A stretch of DNA of 64,000 nucleotides from Thermoleophilia bacterium (lineage in GTDB: Bacteria; Actinomycetota; Thermoleophilia; Miltoncostaeales; Miltoncostaeaceae): assembly GCA_009694365.1 (NCBI GenBank), contig SHVE01000001.1, forward strand, positions 62,001-126,000, in the 5' to 3' direction. Positions 8,076 to 17,600 of this stretch are shown here, in pieces. Below the pieces are notes generated by a model. It was not told the origin of the DNA. It saw only the letters and a list, made by a program, of their open reading frames with translations, and did no database searches. Numbering within the stretch: the first letter of the stretch is position 1; each line of letters begins with the position of its first letter. The translations under genes were made by a program, and so were the position numbers.

Positions 8076-9395
8076 ATGAGCACACACGATGTCACCGAGA
8101 ACACGGGCACCGGGAGCCATCTCCCACCCCAGACGCCGCTGGTCGGACCCGCTGACGCGACCCGATACGAGCAGCGCTTCTCCTCCCTTGCGTCGTGCAC
8201 CATGTCGTCCGCCATGCGCGACCTCATGGCCATCACCGCGCGCGCCGATGTCATCTCACTCGCTGGTGGCCTGCCCGACACCGAAGCGTTTCCGCGCGCG
8301 ATTTACGAGGAGGTAGCTGCCGCAATCGGTACCGACCATCTCGCCGCGGCGCTCCAGTACGGCCCCACCGAAGGCATGGTCGAACTGCGCGAACACATCG
8401 TCGACATCATGGCCCACGAGGGTGCGAAAGTCCGCGTGGAGGACGTCATGATCACCAGTGGTGGTCAGCAGGCCATCGATCTGAGTATCCGCACCTTCGT
8501 GGATCGTGGCGATGTCGTGCTGGCCGAGGGTCCCACGTACCCGGGTGCCGCCCCCTGCTTCACGGCCTACGGGGCGCATGTCCACCACGTGCCCCTCGAC
8601 GACGACGGCATGCGTGTGGATCTCATGGAGGAGGCCTACACCCGGCTCGCCGCCGAGGGCCGCACACCCAAGTTGCTCTACACCATCCCCAACTTCCAGA
8701 ACCCGTCCGGCGTCACCATGTCGCTCGAGCGTCGGCTTCGCCTCGTCGAGTTCGCGCACGCCCACGGGCTCCTCATCATCGAAGACAACCCGTACGGCCA
8801 GATGCGCTTCGAGGGCGAGGCATTGCCCACGCTCGTCGAACTCGACGACGGCGCCGGCTGGGTCGTCTACCTCTCCACGTTCTCCAAGATTCTCGCCCCG
8901 GGGCTTCGCGTGGGGTGGGTGGCAGCGCCTCCGCCGGTGCTGCGCAAGATGAACCTCGGGAAGCAGGCGGCCGACCTGTGCTCGTCCACGCTGTCGCAGC
9001 GTTTCACTGTGGAGTACCTCAACCGCAACGACTGGCGGGAACACGTCACGCGCCTCAACGGCATCTACCACCGGCGCCGTGACGTCATGCTCGAGACCAT
9101 GGCGACGCACTTCCCGGAGTCGGCAACGTGGACCCGCCCCCGCGGTGGGCTCTTTGTGTGGGCGACCATGCCCGACTACATCAACACGAAGCACCTCCAG
9201 GCCAAGGCCCTCGAGCGCCAAGTGGCCTTCGTACCGGGGGAGGCCGCCTTCCTCGACGGCCGTGGCAAGAGTTCCATGCGACTCAACTTCTCGGGTGTCT
9301 CCGAGTCGCTCATTGTCGAAGGCATCACCCGCCTCGGCGAGGTGGCGCGCGAGTTTTGCGAACTGCACGACGCGCTCAGCCCCGGACGTCCGTGA
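8076..9395 (+). CDS. PLP-dependent aminotransferase, fold type I (2-aminoadipate/valine-pyruvate type)
   Basis: A 439-aa class I/II aminotransferase. It shows ISLAGGLPD near the N-terminus, YGPTEGMVELRE, the TIPNFQNPSG cofactor loop, DNPYGQMRF, and the Schiff-base lysine K271 in STFSKILAPGLRVGW. The overall look is of the LysN/ARO8-like branch, which transaminates 2-aminoadipate, aromatic or branched-chain substrates; the exact substrate is open. No GntR regulator domain is fused. Its stop overlaps the GTG of the ddl gene by 4 bases, so the two are coupled. Divergent from the gtrA-like gene 45 bases away. Confidence 0.86.
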   Translation: MSTHDVTENTGTGSHLPPQTPLVGPADATRYEQRFSSLASCTMSSAMRDLMAITARADVISLAGGLPDTEAFPRAIYEEVAAAIGTDHLAAALQYGPTEGMVELREHIVDIMAHEGAKVRVEDVMITSGGQQAIDLSIRTFVDRGDVVLAEGPTYPGAAPCFTAYGAHVHHVPLDDDGMRVDLMEEAYTRLAAEGRTPKLLYTIPNFQNPSGVTMSLERRLRLVEFAHAHGLLIIEDNPYGQMRFEGEALPTLVELDDGAGWVVYLSTFSKILAPGLRVGWVAAPPPVLRKMNLGKQAADLCSSTLSQRFTVEYLNRNDWREHVTRLNGIYHRRRDVMLETMATHFPESATWTRPRGGLFVWATMPDYINTKHLQAKALERQVAFVPGEAAFLDGRGKSSMRLNFSGVSESLIVEGITRLGEVAREFCELHDALSPGRP

Positions 9396-10333
9396 CCCGC
9401 GTCGCTGTCCTCAAGGGCGGGCACTCGCTGGAGCGCGAGGTTTCCCTGCGTTCGGGCGTCAACGTGGAGGCCGCCCTCCGCCGCCTCGGTCACGACGTCA
9501 TTCCCATCGACGCCGACCAGCACCTCGTGCGCACCCTGCGTGACGAGCGGCCGGATGTCGCCTTCGTCGCGCTTCACGGACGCGGGGGCGAGGACGGCAC
9601 CGTCCAGGAGTTGCTCGAGTGCCTCGGCATTCCGTACACCGGATCGGGCGTGCTGGCCAGTGAGCGCGCCATGGACAAGGTGGTGTCCAAGGCGCTCTTC
9701 CGTGCGGCGGACATCGTTACCCCGCAGTGGTACGCCTTCAGCCAGGAGGCCTTCCGCAAGTTGGGCGCGGCCGACGCGCTGGGCGACATTCAGGCGAGTC
9801 TCGGTCTGCCTCTCGTGGTCAAGCCGGCGCGCCAGGGGTCGGCGCTCGGCATCACGATGGTCCGGGACTCAAGCGAGCTTGGCGGCGCGATCCTCAACGC
9901 TCTCGCCTACGACGAGCGCGTGCTCATCGAGCGGCTCATCCCCGGGCGCGACCTCGCGGTGTCGGTGATCATGATCGAGCAACCATGGGCGCTCCCCGTG
10001 GTGGAGGCGGTACCCATCGGGCGCGAGTTCTACGACTTCGACGCGCGCTACACGCCGGGTGAGTGCGAACTGCGCGCACCCGCCGATCTGCCCGACGACA
10101 TTGCGCAGGAGGCCGCTCGCGTGTCCATCGCCGCCGCCACCACGCTTGGGTGCCGCGGCGTTCCCCGCGTCGACCTCATGCTCGACGCCGACGACCGTCT
10201 GTGGGTACTCGAGGTCAACACCATCCCAGGGATGACCGACACCAGCCTCCTCCCCAAGGCCGCCGAAGCCGCGGGGATCGGCTTCGATCAGATCGTGGCC
10301 GACATGCTGGAGATGGCCACGCGGGACGGGTGA
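9392..10333 (+). CDS. ddl: D-alanine--D-alanine ligase
   Basis: A 313-aa ATP-grasp enzyme making the D-Ala-D-Ala dipeptide for peptidoglycan. Family marks include VAVLKGGHSLEREVSLRSG at the start, the substrate loop ALHGRGGEDGTVQELLE, the ATP-site LPLVVKPARQGSALGI, and the metal-binding end VLEVNTIPGMTDTSLLP. The GTG start sits in a GTGA overlap with the upstream aminotransferase, and the stop overlaps the next gene identically. It is not next to murC/murB, so it is either a second copy or a displaced one. Confidence 0.93.
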   Translation: MTRVAVLKGGHSLEREVSLRSGVNVEAALRRLGHDVIPIDADQHLVRTLRDERPDVAFVALHGRGGEDGTVQELLECLGIPYTGSGVLASERAMDKVVSKALFRAADIVTPQWYAFSQEAFRKLGAADALGDIQASLGLPLVVKPARQGSALGITMVRDSSELGGAILNALAYDERVLIERLIPGRDLAVSVIMIEQPWALPVVEAVPIGREFYDFDARYTPGECELRAPADLPDDIAQEAARVSIAAATTLGCRGVPRVDLMLDADDRLWVLEVNTIPGMTDTSLLPKAAEAAGIGFDQIVADMLEMATRDG

Positions 10334-11223
10334 CGATGACCGGCGACATCTCCGGCGCCACGCGATCACGCGTGAGTGTCGGCGGCATCGGCATGTCCGT
10401 GCAGCAGATGGGACCGGCCGACGGCATCCCGATCATCATGTGGCACGGGTTCCCGGAGATGGGGTACTCGTGGCGGTTTCAGGCGCGAGCGCTGGCGGAC
10501 GCCGGCTACCGGGCCATCCTCCCCGACATGCGGGGGTACGGGGAGACCGACCGGCCGGAAGGGACCGACCAGTACGCGCTCCCCCTTCTCGTGGCCGACG
10601 TTCTCGGCCTCATGGACGCCCTCGATCTGGAGTCGGCGCATCTCGCGGGCCACGACTGGGGCGGCAGCCTCACGTGGGCCGTGTCGGCATTCGCACCTAC
10701 CCGCGTGCGCTCGCTCATCATCGTCAACTCGCCACATCCGGTGGCCAGCGCCGAGTGCCGCCAGGTTCCCGAACAACAGCGTAAGTCGTGGTACATGTTG
10801 CTCTTTCAGTTCCCCGGGGTCGCCGAGGAGTGGCTGCTCATGAACGACGCGGCCAACCTCGTGGCGTTCGTGTTCGACACGGCGGCGCCCGGAACGTTCG
10901 GACCAGATGAGCGCCGCATGTTCTTAGACGCGCTCATGCGTCCCGGTGCGATGACGGCGGCGCTTGAGTACTACCGGGCCAACATCCCGCCCGAAAACTG
11001 GCTCAAGCCCCCGCCGGACCTGCCGCCGATCACTGTGCCCACCACCATCATTTGGGCCGAGGACGACGCCTACATGAGCCCGCTGCTGCTCGATCGGTCC
11101 ATCACCAAAGTCACCGGCGCGCTCACCGTGGTGCGGCTGCCCGGGGTGAGTCACTGGGCGCAGCAGGAGGCCCCTGAGGCGGTGACGGCCGCGATGCTGA
11201 CCCACCTCCAGGCCCATGGCTGA
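10330..11223 (+). CDS. Alpha/beta hydrolase, epoxide hydrolase-like
   Basis: A 297-aa alpha/beta hydrolase resembling epoxide hydrolases and haloalkane dehalogenases. HGFPEMGYSWRFQ holds the HGxP oxyanion motif. D109 in AGHDWGGSLTW is the expected nucleophile (Asp, not Ser), IIWAEDDAY supplies the acid region, and GVSHWAQQEAPE the catalytic His. The GTG at 10330 overlaps the ddl stop by 4 bases; an ATG two codons later (10336) is an equally good start. The natural substrate is unknown. Confidence 0.85.
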   Translation: MTMTGDISGATRSRVSVGGIGMSVQQMGPADGIPIIMWHGFPEMGYSWRFQARALADAGYRAILPDMRGYGETDRPEGTDQYALPLLVADVLGLMDALDLESAHLAGHDWGGSLTWAVSAFAPTRVRSLIIVNSPHPVASAECRQVPEQQRKSWYMLLFQFPGVAEEWLLMNDAANLVAFVFDTAAPGTFGPDERRMFLDALMRPGAMTAALEYYRANIPPENWLKPPPDLPPITVPTTIIWAEDDAYMSPLLLDRSITKVTGALTVVRLPGVSHWAQQEAPEAVTAAMLTHLQAHG

Positions 11224-12010
11224 CGCGCCGTCCGGCCACATCGCGGTGGTGCACGAGGGACTCACCGTCATCGTGACCATCGGTAACGAGGCACGCGCCA
11301 ACAGCTTGGACGACGCCATGCTCTCCGCGCTGGCGCAGGCGCTGCAGCCCGCCTCCCTGGGTGACGCTCGGGCCGTGGTACTCACCGGCGCCGGTGACCG
11401 TAACTTCTCGGGGGGTGTCGATCTCATGGCGCGTGATGGCGACGCGCTCACCGATGCCGTGCGCACCGGTGAGCGGCTACTCGGACGCGTGAGTGCGGCC
11501 GTGGAGGAGTGTCCCGTTCCGGTCATTTGCGCGCTCAACGGCAACGCCTTCGGCGGCGCGCTCGAAATCGCCATGGCGGCCGACTGGCGCATCGCCGCGC
11601 GTGGTGCGCGGTTCGGAATGCCCCCGGCGCGGCTCGGCTGGGTGTACACGGCCAGTGGCATCCAGCGGTTCGTCCGCGTGGCCGGGGCCCCCGCGACGCG
11701 CGAACTCTTCCTCACCGGTCGTTCCATCGATGCGGAGCACGCCCGGCGAATCGGACTCGTCAACCGCGTGGTCGACCGGCGGGATCTCATGGATGAGGCA
11801 CGCGCCGCCGCCGACGCCGTCGCGCAGGGCGGTCCCATCGCGATCGCCGGCATGCGATCGATCATCCGGGCCATGGGTGACGGGACCCCGCCGTCGGAGA
11901 CGGCAGAGATTGCGGAGCGCTGGCGTCAGCGGGCCTTCGCGAGCCGCGACATCGAGGAGGGCCTCCGGGCCTTCCGTGAGAAGCGGGACCCGTTCTTCAC
12001 CGGTAGTTGA
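11216..12010 (+). CDS. Enoyl-CoA hydratase/isomerase family protein
   Basis: Crotonase-fold protein of 264 aa. VVLTGAGDRNFSGGVDLMA forms the first oxyanion-hole strand, and PVICALNGNAFGGALEIAMA the second. The C-terminus ends EGLRAFREKRDPFF, the usual close of the family. One of the two Glu residues of true hydratases is not obvious, so isomerase or other crotonase chemistry is possible. It overlaps the upstream hydrolase by 8 bases, ending a four-gene coupled run. A decayed copy of its last codons follows the stop. Confidence 0.85.
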   Translation: MADAPSGHIAVVHEGLTVIVTIGNEARANSLDDAMLSALAQALQPASLGDARAVVLTGAGDRNFSGGVDLMARDGDALTDAVRTGERLLGRVSAAVEECPVPVICALNGNAFGGALEIAMAADWRIAARGARFGMPPARLGWVYTASGIQRFVRVAGAPATRELFLTGRSIDAEHARRIGLVNRVVDRRDLMDEARAAADAVAQGGPIAIAGMRSIIRAMGDGTPPSETAEIAERWRQRAFASRDIEEGLRAFREKRDPFFTGS

Positions 12011-12087
12011 TGCGGTCTGCAGGCGGGCCTCCGCGTCTGTCGTGAGAAGCGGGAGCCATCCTTCCTCGGCAGCGGATGGGATCTGCA
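11961..12087 (+). repeat. Tandem duplication of a gene 3' end, period 66
   Basis: Bases 11961-12021, the end of the enoyl-CoA hydratase gene, match 12027-12087 at about three of four positions without gaps. The period is 66 bases, an exact multiple of three. Read in the gene's frame past the stop, the second copy gives GLRVCREKREPSFLGS, against GLRAFREKRDPFFTGS in the gene itself. Confidence 0.75.
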
Positions 12088-12178
12088 AGTAGGGCAGCGG
12101 TGCCGGGAGAGGTGGTGCTGGGAGAGGTGGCGCCGGCCTTGACCGGTTGTCACCTCCCCCATTCCTGCACGCTGGCCG

Positions 12179-13771
12179 CTATCCGATGGGGCCGGCGGCG
12201 ATGACGGCGGCGCTCACCATGGCCTCGTACTGCGTGAAGTTATCGCGGAAGGCCGCCGCCAGTTTCCGCGCCGTGTCGTCGAAGGCCGCGGGATCGGGCC
12301 ACGTCTGCTTCGGATCGAGCAGCGCAGGGTCCACGCCCGGCACGTTGACCGGAACGTGCAGGCCGAAGATCGGGTCCTGACGCGTCTCGGCGTGGTCGAG
12401 ATCACCGGCGATTGCCGCACGCACCAGCAGGCGTGTGGCCTTGATGGGCATGCGTGACCCCACCCCGTAGGCGCCGCCGGTCCAGCCGGTGTTCACCAGC
12501 CACGCGGTGGCGCCCGTCTTGTCGAGGCGCTCGCCGAGCATCTCGGCGTACACGTTCGGTCGCTGGGGCAGGAACGGTGCACCGAAGCACGTGGAGAATG
12601 TGGTCTGGGGCTCGGTGACGCCCACCTCGGTACCGGCCAGCTTCGCCGTGTATCCCGAGAGAAAGTGGAACATGGCCTGCTCGGGAGTGAGGCGGGCGAT
12701 GGGCGGCAGCACGCCGAAGGCGTCGGCCGTGAGCATGACCACGGTGCTCGGGATCCCCGCGCGCTTCTCCGGAACCGATCCGGGGATTTGCGTGAGGGTG
12801 TACGCGGCACGCGTGTTCTCGGTGATCGAGTCGTCATCTAGGTCCAAGCGACGGCTCACCGGGTTCATGACGGCGTTCTCGATGACCGTGCCGAAGTGCG
12901 TGGTCGTCGCGAAGATCTCGGGCTCCGACTCCGCGGAGAGGTTGATGATCTTGGCGTAGCAACCGTTTTCGATGTTGAACACGCCATCGTCGGCCCACCC
13001 GTGCTCGTCGTCACCAATGAGCGCGCGCTCGGGGTCGGTCGAGAGGGTCGTTTTACCGGTACCGGAGAGGCCGAAGAACACGGCCACGCGGCCCTCGGAA
13101 TTGACGTTGGCCGAGCAGTGCATGGAGAGCACGCCGGTCTCCGGGAGGCGGTCGTTCATGAGGGTGAAGATCGACTTCTTGATCTCACCGCCGTACCGGG
13201 TACCGCCGATGAGGATCTCACGCGTGGTCAGGTTCAGTGTGACGAACCCGGACGAGTTGGTGCCGTGCGTGGCCGGATCGGCCTGGAAGGAGGGGGAGTG
13301 CAGGATGAGCGCCTGCGGCACATGTACCGCGATCTCCTCCGGCGTGGCCGGGATGAACATGGTGCGGGCGAACAGCACGTGCCACGCCGAGTCGCTCACC
13401 AGGCGCAGCGCCAGACGGTGCTCCGGGTGCGAGCCCGCGAAGGCGTCAAGCACGAACAGTTCACGGCCGTCCGACAGGTGTGCCGCCAGATCACCCCGAA
13501 GCACATCGTTGTTGGCGGGCGCGATGGGCTGGTTGGGGCCCCACCACACCCGGTCCTCGCTCCCCGCTTCCCGCACGGTGAACTTGTCCTTGGGTGAACG
13601 CCCCGTGTTCGGGGCCGTGTTCACCAAGAAGGCGCCGCCCTCGCAGATGACGCCCTCGCCACGACGCAGCGCGTGCTCGTAGAGCTCCTCGGTCGTCGGG
13701 TTCCCGTAGACGGTACCCGCAGTCGTGACGCCATGGGCGTCGAGGCCGACCGCTCCGGTCGTTGTGCTCAT
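12179..13771 (-). CDS. pckA: Phosphoenolpyruvate carboxykinase (ATP)
   Basis: A 530-aa ATP-type PEP carboxykinase converting oxaloacetate and ATP to PEP, CO2 and ADP. Marks include NTAPNTGRSPKDKF near the N-terminus, the kinase-1a P-loop GLSGTGKTTLS near residues 234-244, the metal-binding IGDDEHGW, and ENGCYAKIINLS. The ATG at 13771 is chosen because GGAGGGA lies just upstream; the frame is open much further. ATP-type enzymes mostly work in gluconeogenesis, where this one could draw on succinyl-CoA made by the nearby propionate genes. It stands alone. Confidence 0.96.
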   Translation of the reverse strand: MSTTTGAVGLDAHGVTTAGTVYGNPTTEELYEHALRRGEGVICEGGAFLVNTAPNTGRSPKDKFTVREAGSEDRVWWGPNQPIAPANNDVLRGDLAAHLSDGRELFVLDAFAGSHPEHRLALRLVSDSAWHVLFARTMFIPATPEEIAVHVPQALILHSPSFQADPATHGTNSSGFVTLNLTTREILIGGTRYGGEIKKSIFTLMNDRLPETGVLSMHCSANVNSEGRVAVFFGLSGTGKTTLSTDPERALIGDDEHGWADDGVFNIENGCYAKIINLSAESEPEIFATTTHFGTVIENAVMNPVSRRLDLDDDSITENTRAAYTLTQIPGSVPEKRAGIPSTVVMLTADAFGVLPPIARLTPEQAMFHFLSGYTAKLAGTEVGVTEPQTTFSTCFGAPFLPQRPNVYAEMLGERLDKTGATAWLVNTGWTGGAYGVGSRMPIKATRLLVRAAIAGDLDHAETRQDPIFGLHVPVNVPGVDPALLDPKQTWPDPAAFDDTARKLAAAFRDNFTQYEAMVSAAVIAAGPIG

Positions 13772-13893
13772 CCATTCCCTCCGGTGGGGTTTCACGATGC
13801 GCCGCATCTGTGGACCCCGAGCGGCAACCTCGGAAAGGTACCGTTTCGCCGGGCCGATTACCCCGCCGACGGGAGGGCCATTCGTCCCGCTGA

Positions 13894-13899
13894 TACCGT
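13894..13899 (+). promoter_or_regulatory. Leaderless-type -10 (TACCGT)
   Basis: TACCGT ends 7 bases before the ATG at 13907. The same hexamer and gap occur at 32111-32116. Confidence 0.5.
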
Positions 13900-13906
13900 C
13901 GCGTCG

Positions 13907-14437
13907 ATGCGTAGGGATGAACTCGAGGCCGTCCTCATCCAGCTGCCCGTGCTCGCCACGGTGGTGCTGGGTGCCCTGCCGGGTCCCGCCACGTGGGCCA
14001 TGCGTCTCGAGCGGATCGGCCTCGATGTCATCTCCACCGGTGCCCACGTGGACCACGCCGCCGCGATCAGTGCTGCCCGGAGCGATGTCCCGCACCGTCC
14101 GCTCCTCGCCCGGGCCGGCGATCCGGCGGCCCTGGCCGCCGCTGGCGCGCGCATCATCGTTATGGACGGCATCGCCCCGTGGGGCACCTACGCACTCCAC
14201 CGGACCGACGCGGCCGTGGTGCCCGTTGTCGCGGACACTCCCGCCGAGAGCGCCAACGATGTGGCCCGCGACATCCTCAGCGCTGCGCGTAGGGGCAGTG
14301 CATCGCGCCTCTGGGTGGCGGCCCCGAACATGGTGGACGTTCCCGAGGCCGTGGCGGAGGCGAAGCTCACCGCGATGGTCGAGGGGGCACGCATGGCCCG
14401 CATGTGGTTGGCCAAGCAGCAAAGCGACCCCGACTAG
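13907..14437 (+). CDS. Conserved protein of unknown function
   Basis: A 176-aa soluble protein with no confident family. Alternating strands and helices (LIQLPVLATVVLGALPGPAT, GLDVISTGAHVDH, ARIIVMDGIAPWGTY, RLWVAAPNMVDVPEAVAEAK) suggest part of a TIM-barrel-like fold. The AAPNMVDVPEAVAEAKL piece is reminiscent of barrels such as cobalamin-independent methionine synthase, which is interesting because metH lies next door in convergent orientation; that link is inference only. The ATG at 13907 is favoured over earlier in-frame codons by the TACCGT hexamer 7 bases upstream. Confidence 0.6.
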   Translation: MRRDELEAVLIQLPVLATVVLGALPGPATWAMRLERIGLDVISTGAHVDHAAAISAARSDVPHRPLLARAGDPAALAAAGARIIVMDGIAPWGTYALHRTDAAVVPVVADTPAESANDVARDILSAARRGSASRLWVAAPNMVDVPEAVAEAKLTAMVEGARMARMWLAKQQSDPD

Positions 14438-14622
14438 GCCGTATCCGCGCGGTCCGGGCGGTGATGCGCCCGGGTGGTCAGTGCCCGCCGCCGCCACGTC
14501 CCGAGGCGGTGACCGCGACATGTCCTCCCCGGCGGGATCGGCATCCGGTCGTCCCGGCGGACGTGCGGTGGTGTGGGACCCGTGAGCCCCGCATGGGCCG
14601 CGACCCGTCCCCGCCCACCGGA

Positions 14623-17600
14623 TCAGACGGCGGCGTCGCCCTCGGGAAGACGGTTGCGGCGCCGAGCCGAGAAGTACGTGGCCTGCGGGTGGTGCATGAT
14701 GATCGCTGCGGTGCTCTGCTCCGGGGTGATCTGGAACGCGCTGGTGAGCCCGACACCCATCTCGTCGGGGAACGGGCGGAGCAGCCGCATGACGTCGCCG
14801 TGCTGTTCGATGTCCGGGCAGGCGGGGTAGCCCCATGAGTAGCGCCGCCCTTGATCCGCGCCGAGGCCGAGCTCGCGTTTGATGCGCGCGTGCACCAGGT
14901 CCGCCATACCCTCGGCGGCTTCCACGGCGAGCCCGTGGGCGAAGTAGGCCTCGGAGTACTCCTCCGCGGCCTGAAGGCGGTCGAGATGGCGGGTGGCCTC
15001 TTGCCCCACGGTCACCACCTGCAGCGCGACCACATCCCGCACGCCCGACGCGACGGGGCGCAGGTAGTCGGCCAGGCAGAGCAGTCGGCCCTCGTCCTGG
15101 CGCGGGAAGTCGAAGCGCGCGGCCTCCTCACCCGACTCGGGATCGAACAGCACCACGGCGTCGCCATCGCGGCCCGCAGGGAAGTATCCGTAGGCCGCGC
15201 GCGGCACGATCCAGCCCTCGGCGATCGACGCCGCCTCCATGGCCGCTCGACGGGGTAGGAACTCCTCGGCCAGCAGACGTCCGTACTCCGCATCGTCCAT
15301 GCCACGACCGCCCCACGACATCTTGTAGAGCGAGCGCTCGTCCATGCGGGCGAACATCTCCGTGGTGTCGAAGTCGTCCACCCGGCGGGGGCCCCAGAAG
15401 GGGGGCTCGGGCACGGGCGCCTCGTGGGTGACCACGGGTTCGGCGGCGGGCCGGGGGCGGGATGAGACCTCCAACACCTTTTCGGCCGCCTCACGGGCAT
15501 CGTCGAACCGCTCCTGCACGAACGCCGTGCGGGTCTCCGGGTCCAGCAGGCGATCCACGGCGGTGAGACCGTCGAAGGCGTCCTTGCAGTAGAAGACGCC
15601 GGGTGCGTACGGCGACCCGTCGGGCAGGAACATCGTGCGTCGCCCGAACTGGCGGTTGATGGCGGCGCCGCCGATGAGTACTGGGTAGTCCTTGCCGCGC
15701 GCGGCGAGTTCCTGCACCAGCAGGGGCATCTGCTTGCTGGTCGACACGAGCAGGGCCGAAACGCCGATGACGTCGGCGCCGTGCTCCTCGGCCGCGTCGA
15801 TGATGGTGGTCACCGGCACCTGGCGACCTAGGTCGTGCACCGTGTAGCCGTTGTTCTTGAGGATCGTGCCGACGAGGTTCTTACCGATGTCGTGCACGTC
15901 GCCGTACACGGTGGCCATGATCACGGTGCCCTTGGTGTACCCCTCCGTCTGGTCGAGGTACTGCTCGATGTGGGCCACGCTCTTCTTCATCACCTCGGCC
16001 GACTGCAGGACGTAGGGGAGGATGAGATCCCCGCGTCCGAACCGGTCGCCCACCTCCTTCATGGCGGGGAGCAGTACCTCGTTGAGGATTGCGATGGCCT
16101 CGTCGTTCGCACGGGCGCCACGCAGATCGAGGGCCGCGTCGATGTCGGCCTCGACGCCCTCCGGTACCCGGTGCAGGATTCGCTCAACGATGCGCTCGTC
16201 GGGCTCCATCCCCTCGAACCGCGCGGTGGGGTCGGGGGCCTCCATCCCCTCGACGCCGTCGTACTTGGCGATGAGTCGTGGCAGGGCGTCGTCGGTACGG
16301 GCGAAGATGAGGTCGTCGGCCAGTTCCACCTCGTCGGCCGGGATCTCACCCATCGGGCGGATGTGCGTGGGGTTGATCATGGCGAGGTCGAGTCCCGCCG
16401 CGACTGCGCGCGCCAAGAACACGCTGTTAAGCGTGGCGCGTGCCGCCGGGCCGAGGCCGAACGAGATGTTGGACACTCCGAGGCTGGTCGCGACGCCCGG
16501 AAGGTTCGCCTTGATCAGCCGGATGCCCTCGATGGTGGCGGCACCGGAGTGGCGGTATTCCTCCTCGCCGGTGGCGAGGGTGAACGTGAGGGCGTCAAAG
16601 ATGAGGTCCTCAGGTCTCAGGCCGTACTCGCCCACAACGATGTCGTGGATCTTGCGGGCGATCCGCAACTTCTCCTCACCGGTCTTCGCCATCCCGATGT
16701 CGTCGTCAATCGTCAGTGCCACCACGGCCGCGCCGTGCTTTTTGATGATGGGAACGACCTGGTCGATCTTGATCCGCCCGTTCTCCATGTTGATGGAGTT
16801 GACGATGGCGCGGCCGGGATAGGCGGCGAGCGCGGCCTCCACGGCCGGGGCCTCGGTCGAGTCGATCATGAGCGGTGCCTCCACCCCCATGGCCAACTTC
16901 TTGGCGAGGATCGCGAGCTGCTCGGGTTCGTCCACGCGCTCGGTGAGCGCGACGCAAACATCCAGTACGTGTGCGCCAAACTCCACCTGCTCGCGGGCCA
17001 CGGCCAGCGCGCCGTCGTAGTCGTCCGCGAGGATCATTTCCTTGATCGCGCGGCTGCCCTGCGTGTTGACGCGCTCGCCCACGATGGTGGGGCGTGGCTC
17101 CTGGCACAGGTCCACGGTCCGCATGGCGCTTGCCAGGCGCGGCACGTGAAGCACGGGCACGCGCCGGTGTGGTGTCACATCTCTGAGCGCCGCCACGATT
17201 CCACGGATGTGGTCGGGCGTGCTTCCGCAGCAGCCACCCACGACGTTCGGGCCGAAGTCACGGACCATGGCGGCGATCTGCCGGGCCATGTCATCGGGGC
17301 CTAGGTCGTAGTGGGCAACGCCATCGACATTGCGGGGCAGGCCGGCGTTGGGTACCACCGCGACGGGCCGGGTGGAGTGCGCGCACATGTACGCCACCGG
17401 CTCGCGCAGGTGCTCGGGGCCCACGGAGCAGTTGGTACCGATCACGTCCACGCCCATGCCCTCGAGGATCGTGACCACGGCGCCCACGTCGGTGCCGAGC
17501 AGCATACGGCCGGTCTGGTCGAGGGCCACCTGGGCTTGGATGGGCACCGACACGTCCATCTCATCGAACGCAAGGCGGATGCCGTGGATGGCGGCGCGGG

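Noticed and set aside
12011..12178. Read-through extension of the enoyl-CoA hydratase
   Set aside because: The similarity past the stop is a decayed duplication; the TGA at 12008-12010 is in the usual place for the family's end.
13772..14836. N-terminal extension of pckA (open frame to 14836)
   Set aside because: The added 355 codons run antisense through another gene and have no similarity; ATG 13771 has a Shine-Dalgarno sequence and gives the normal length.
15835..17304. A 489-codon plus-strand frame opposite metH
   Set aside because: Mirror of the metH coding strand; metH has complete domain structure throughout.
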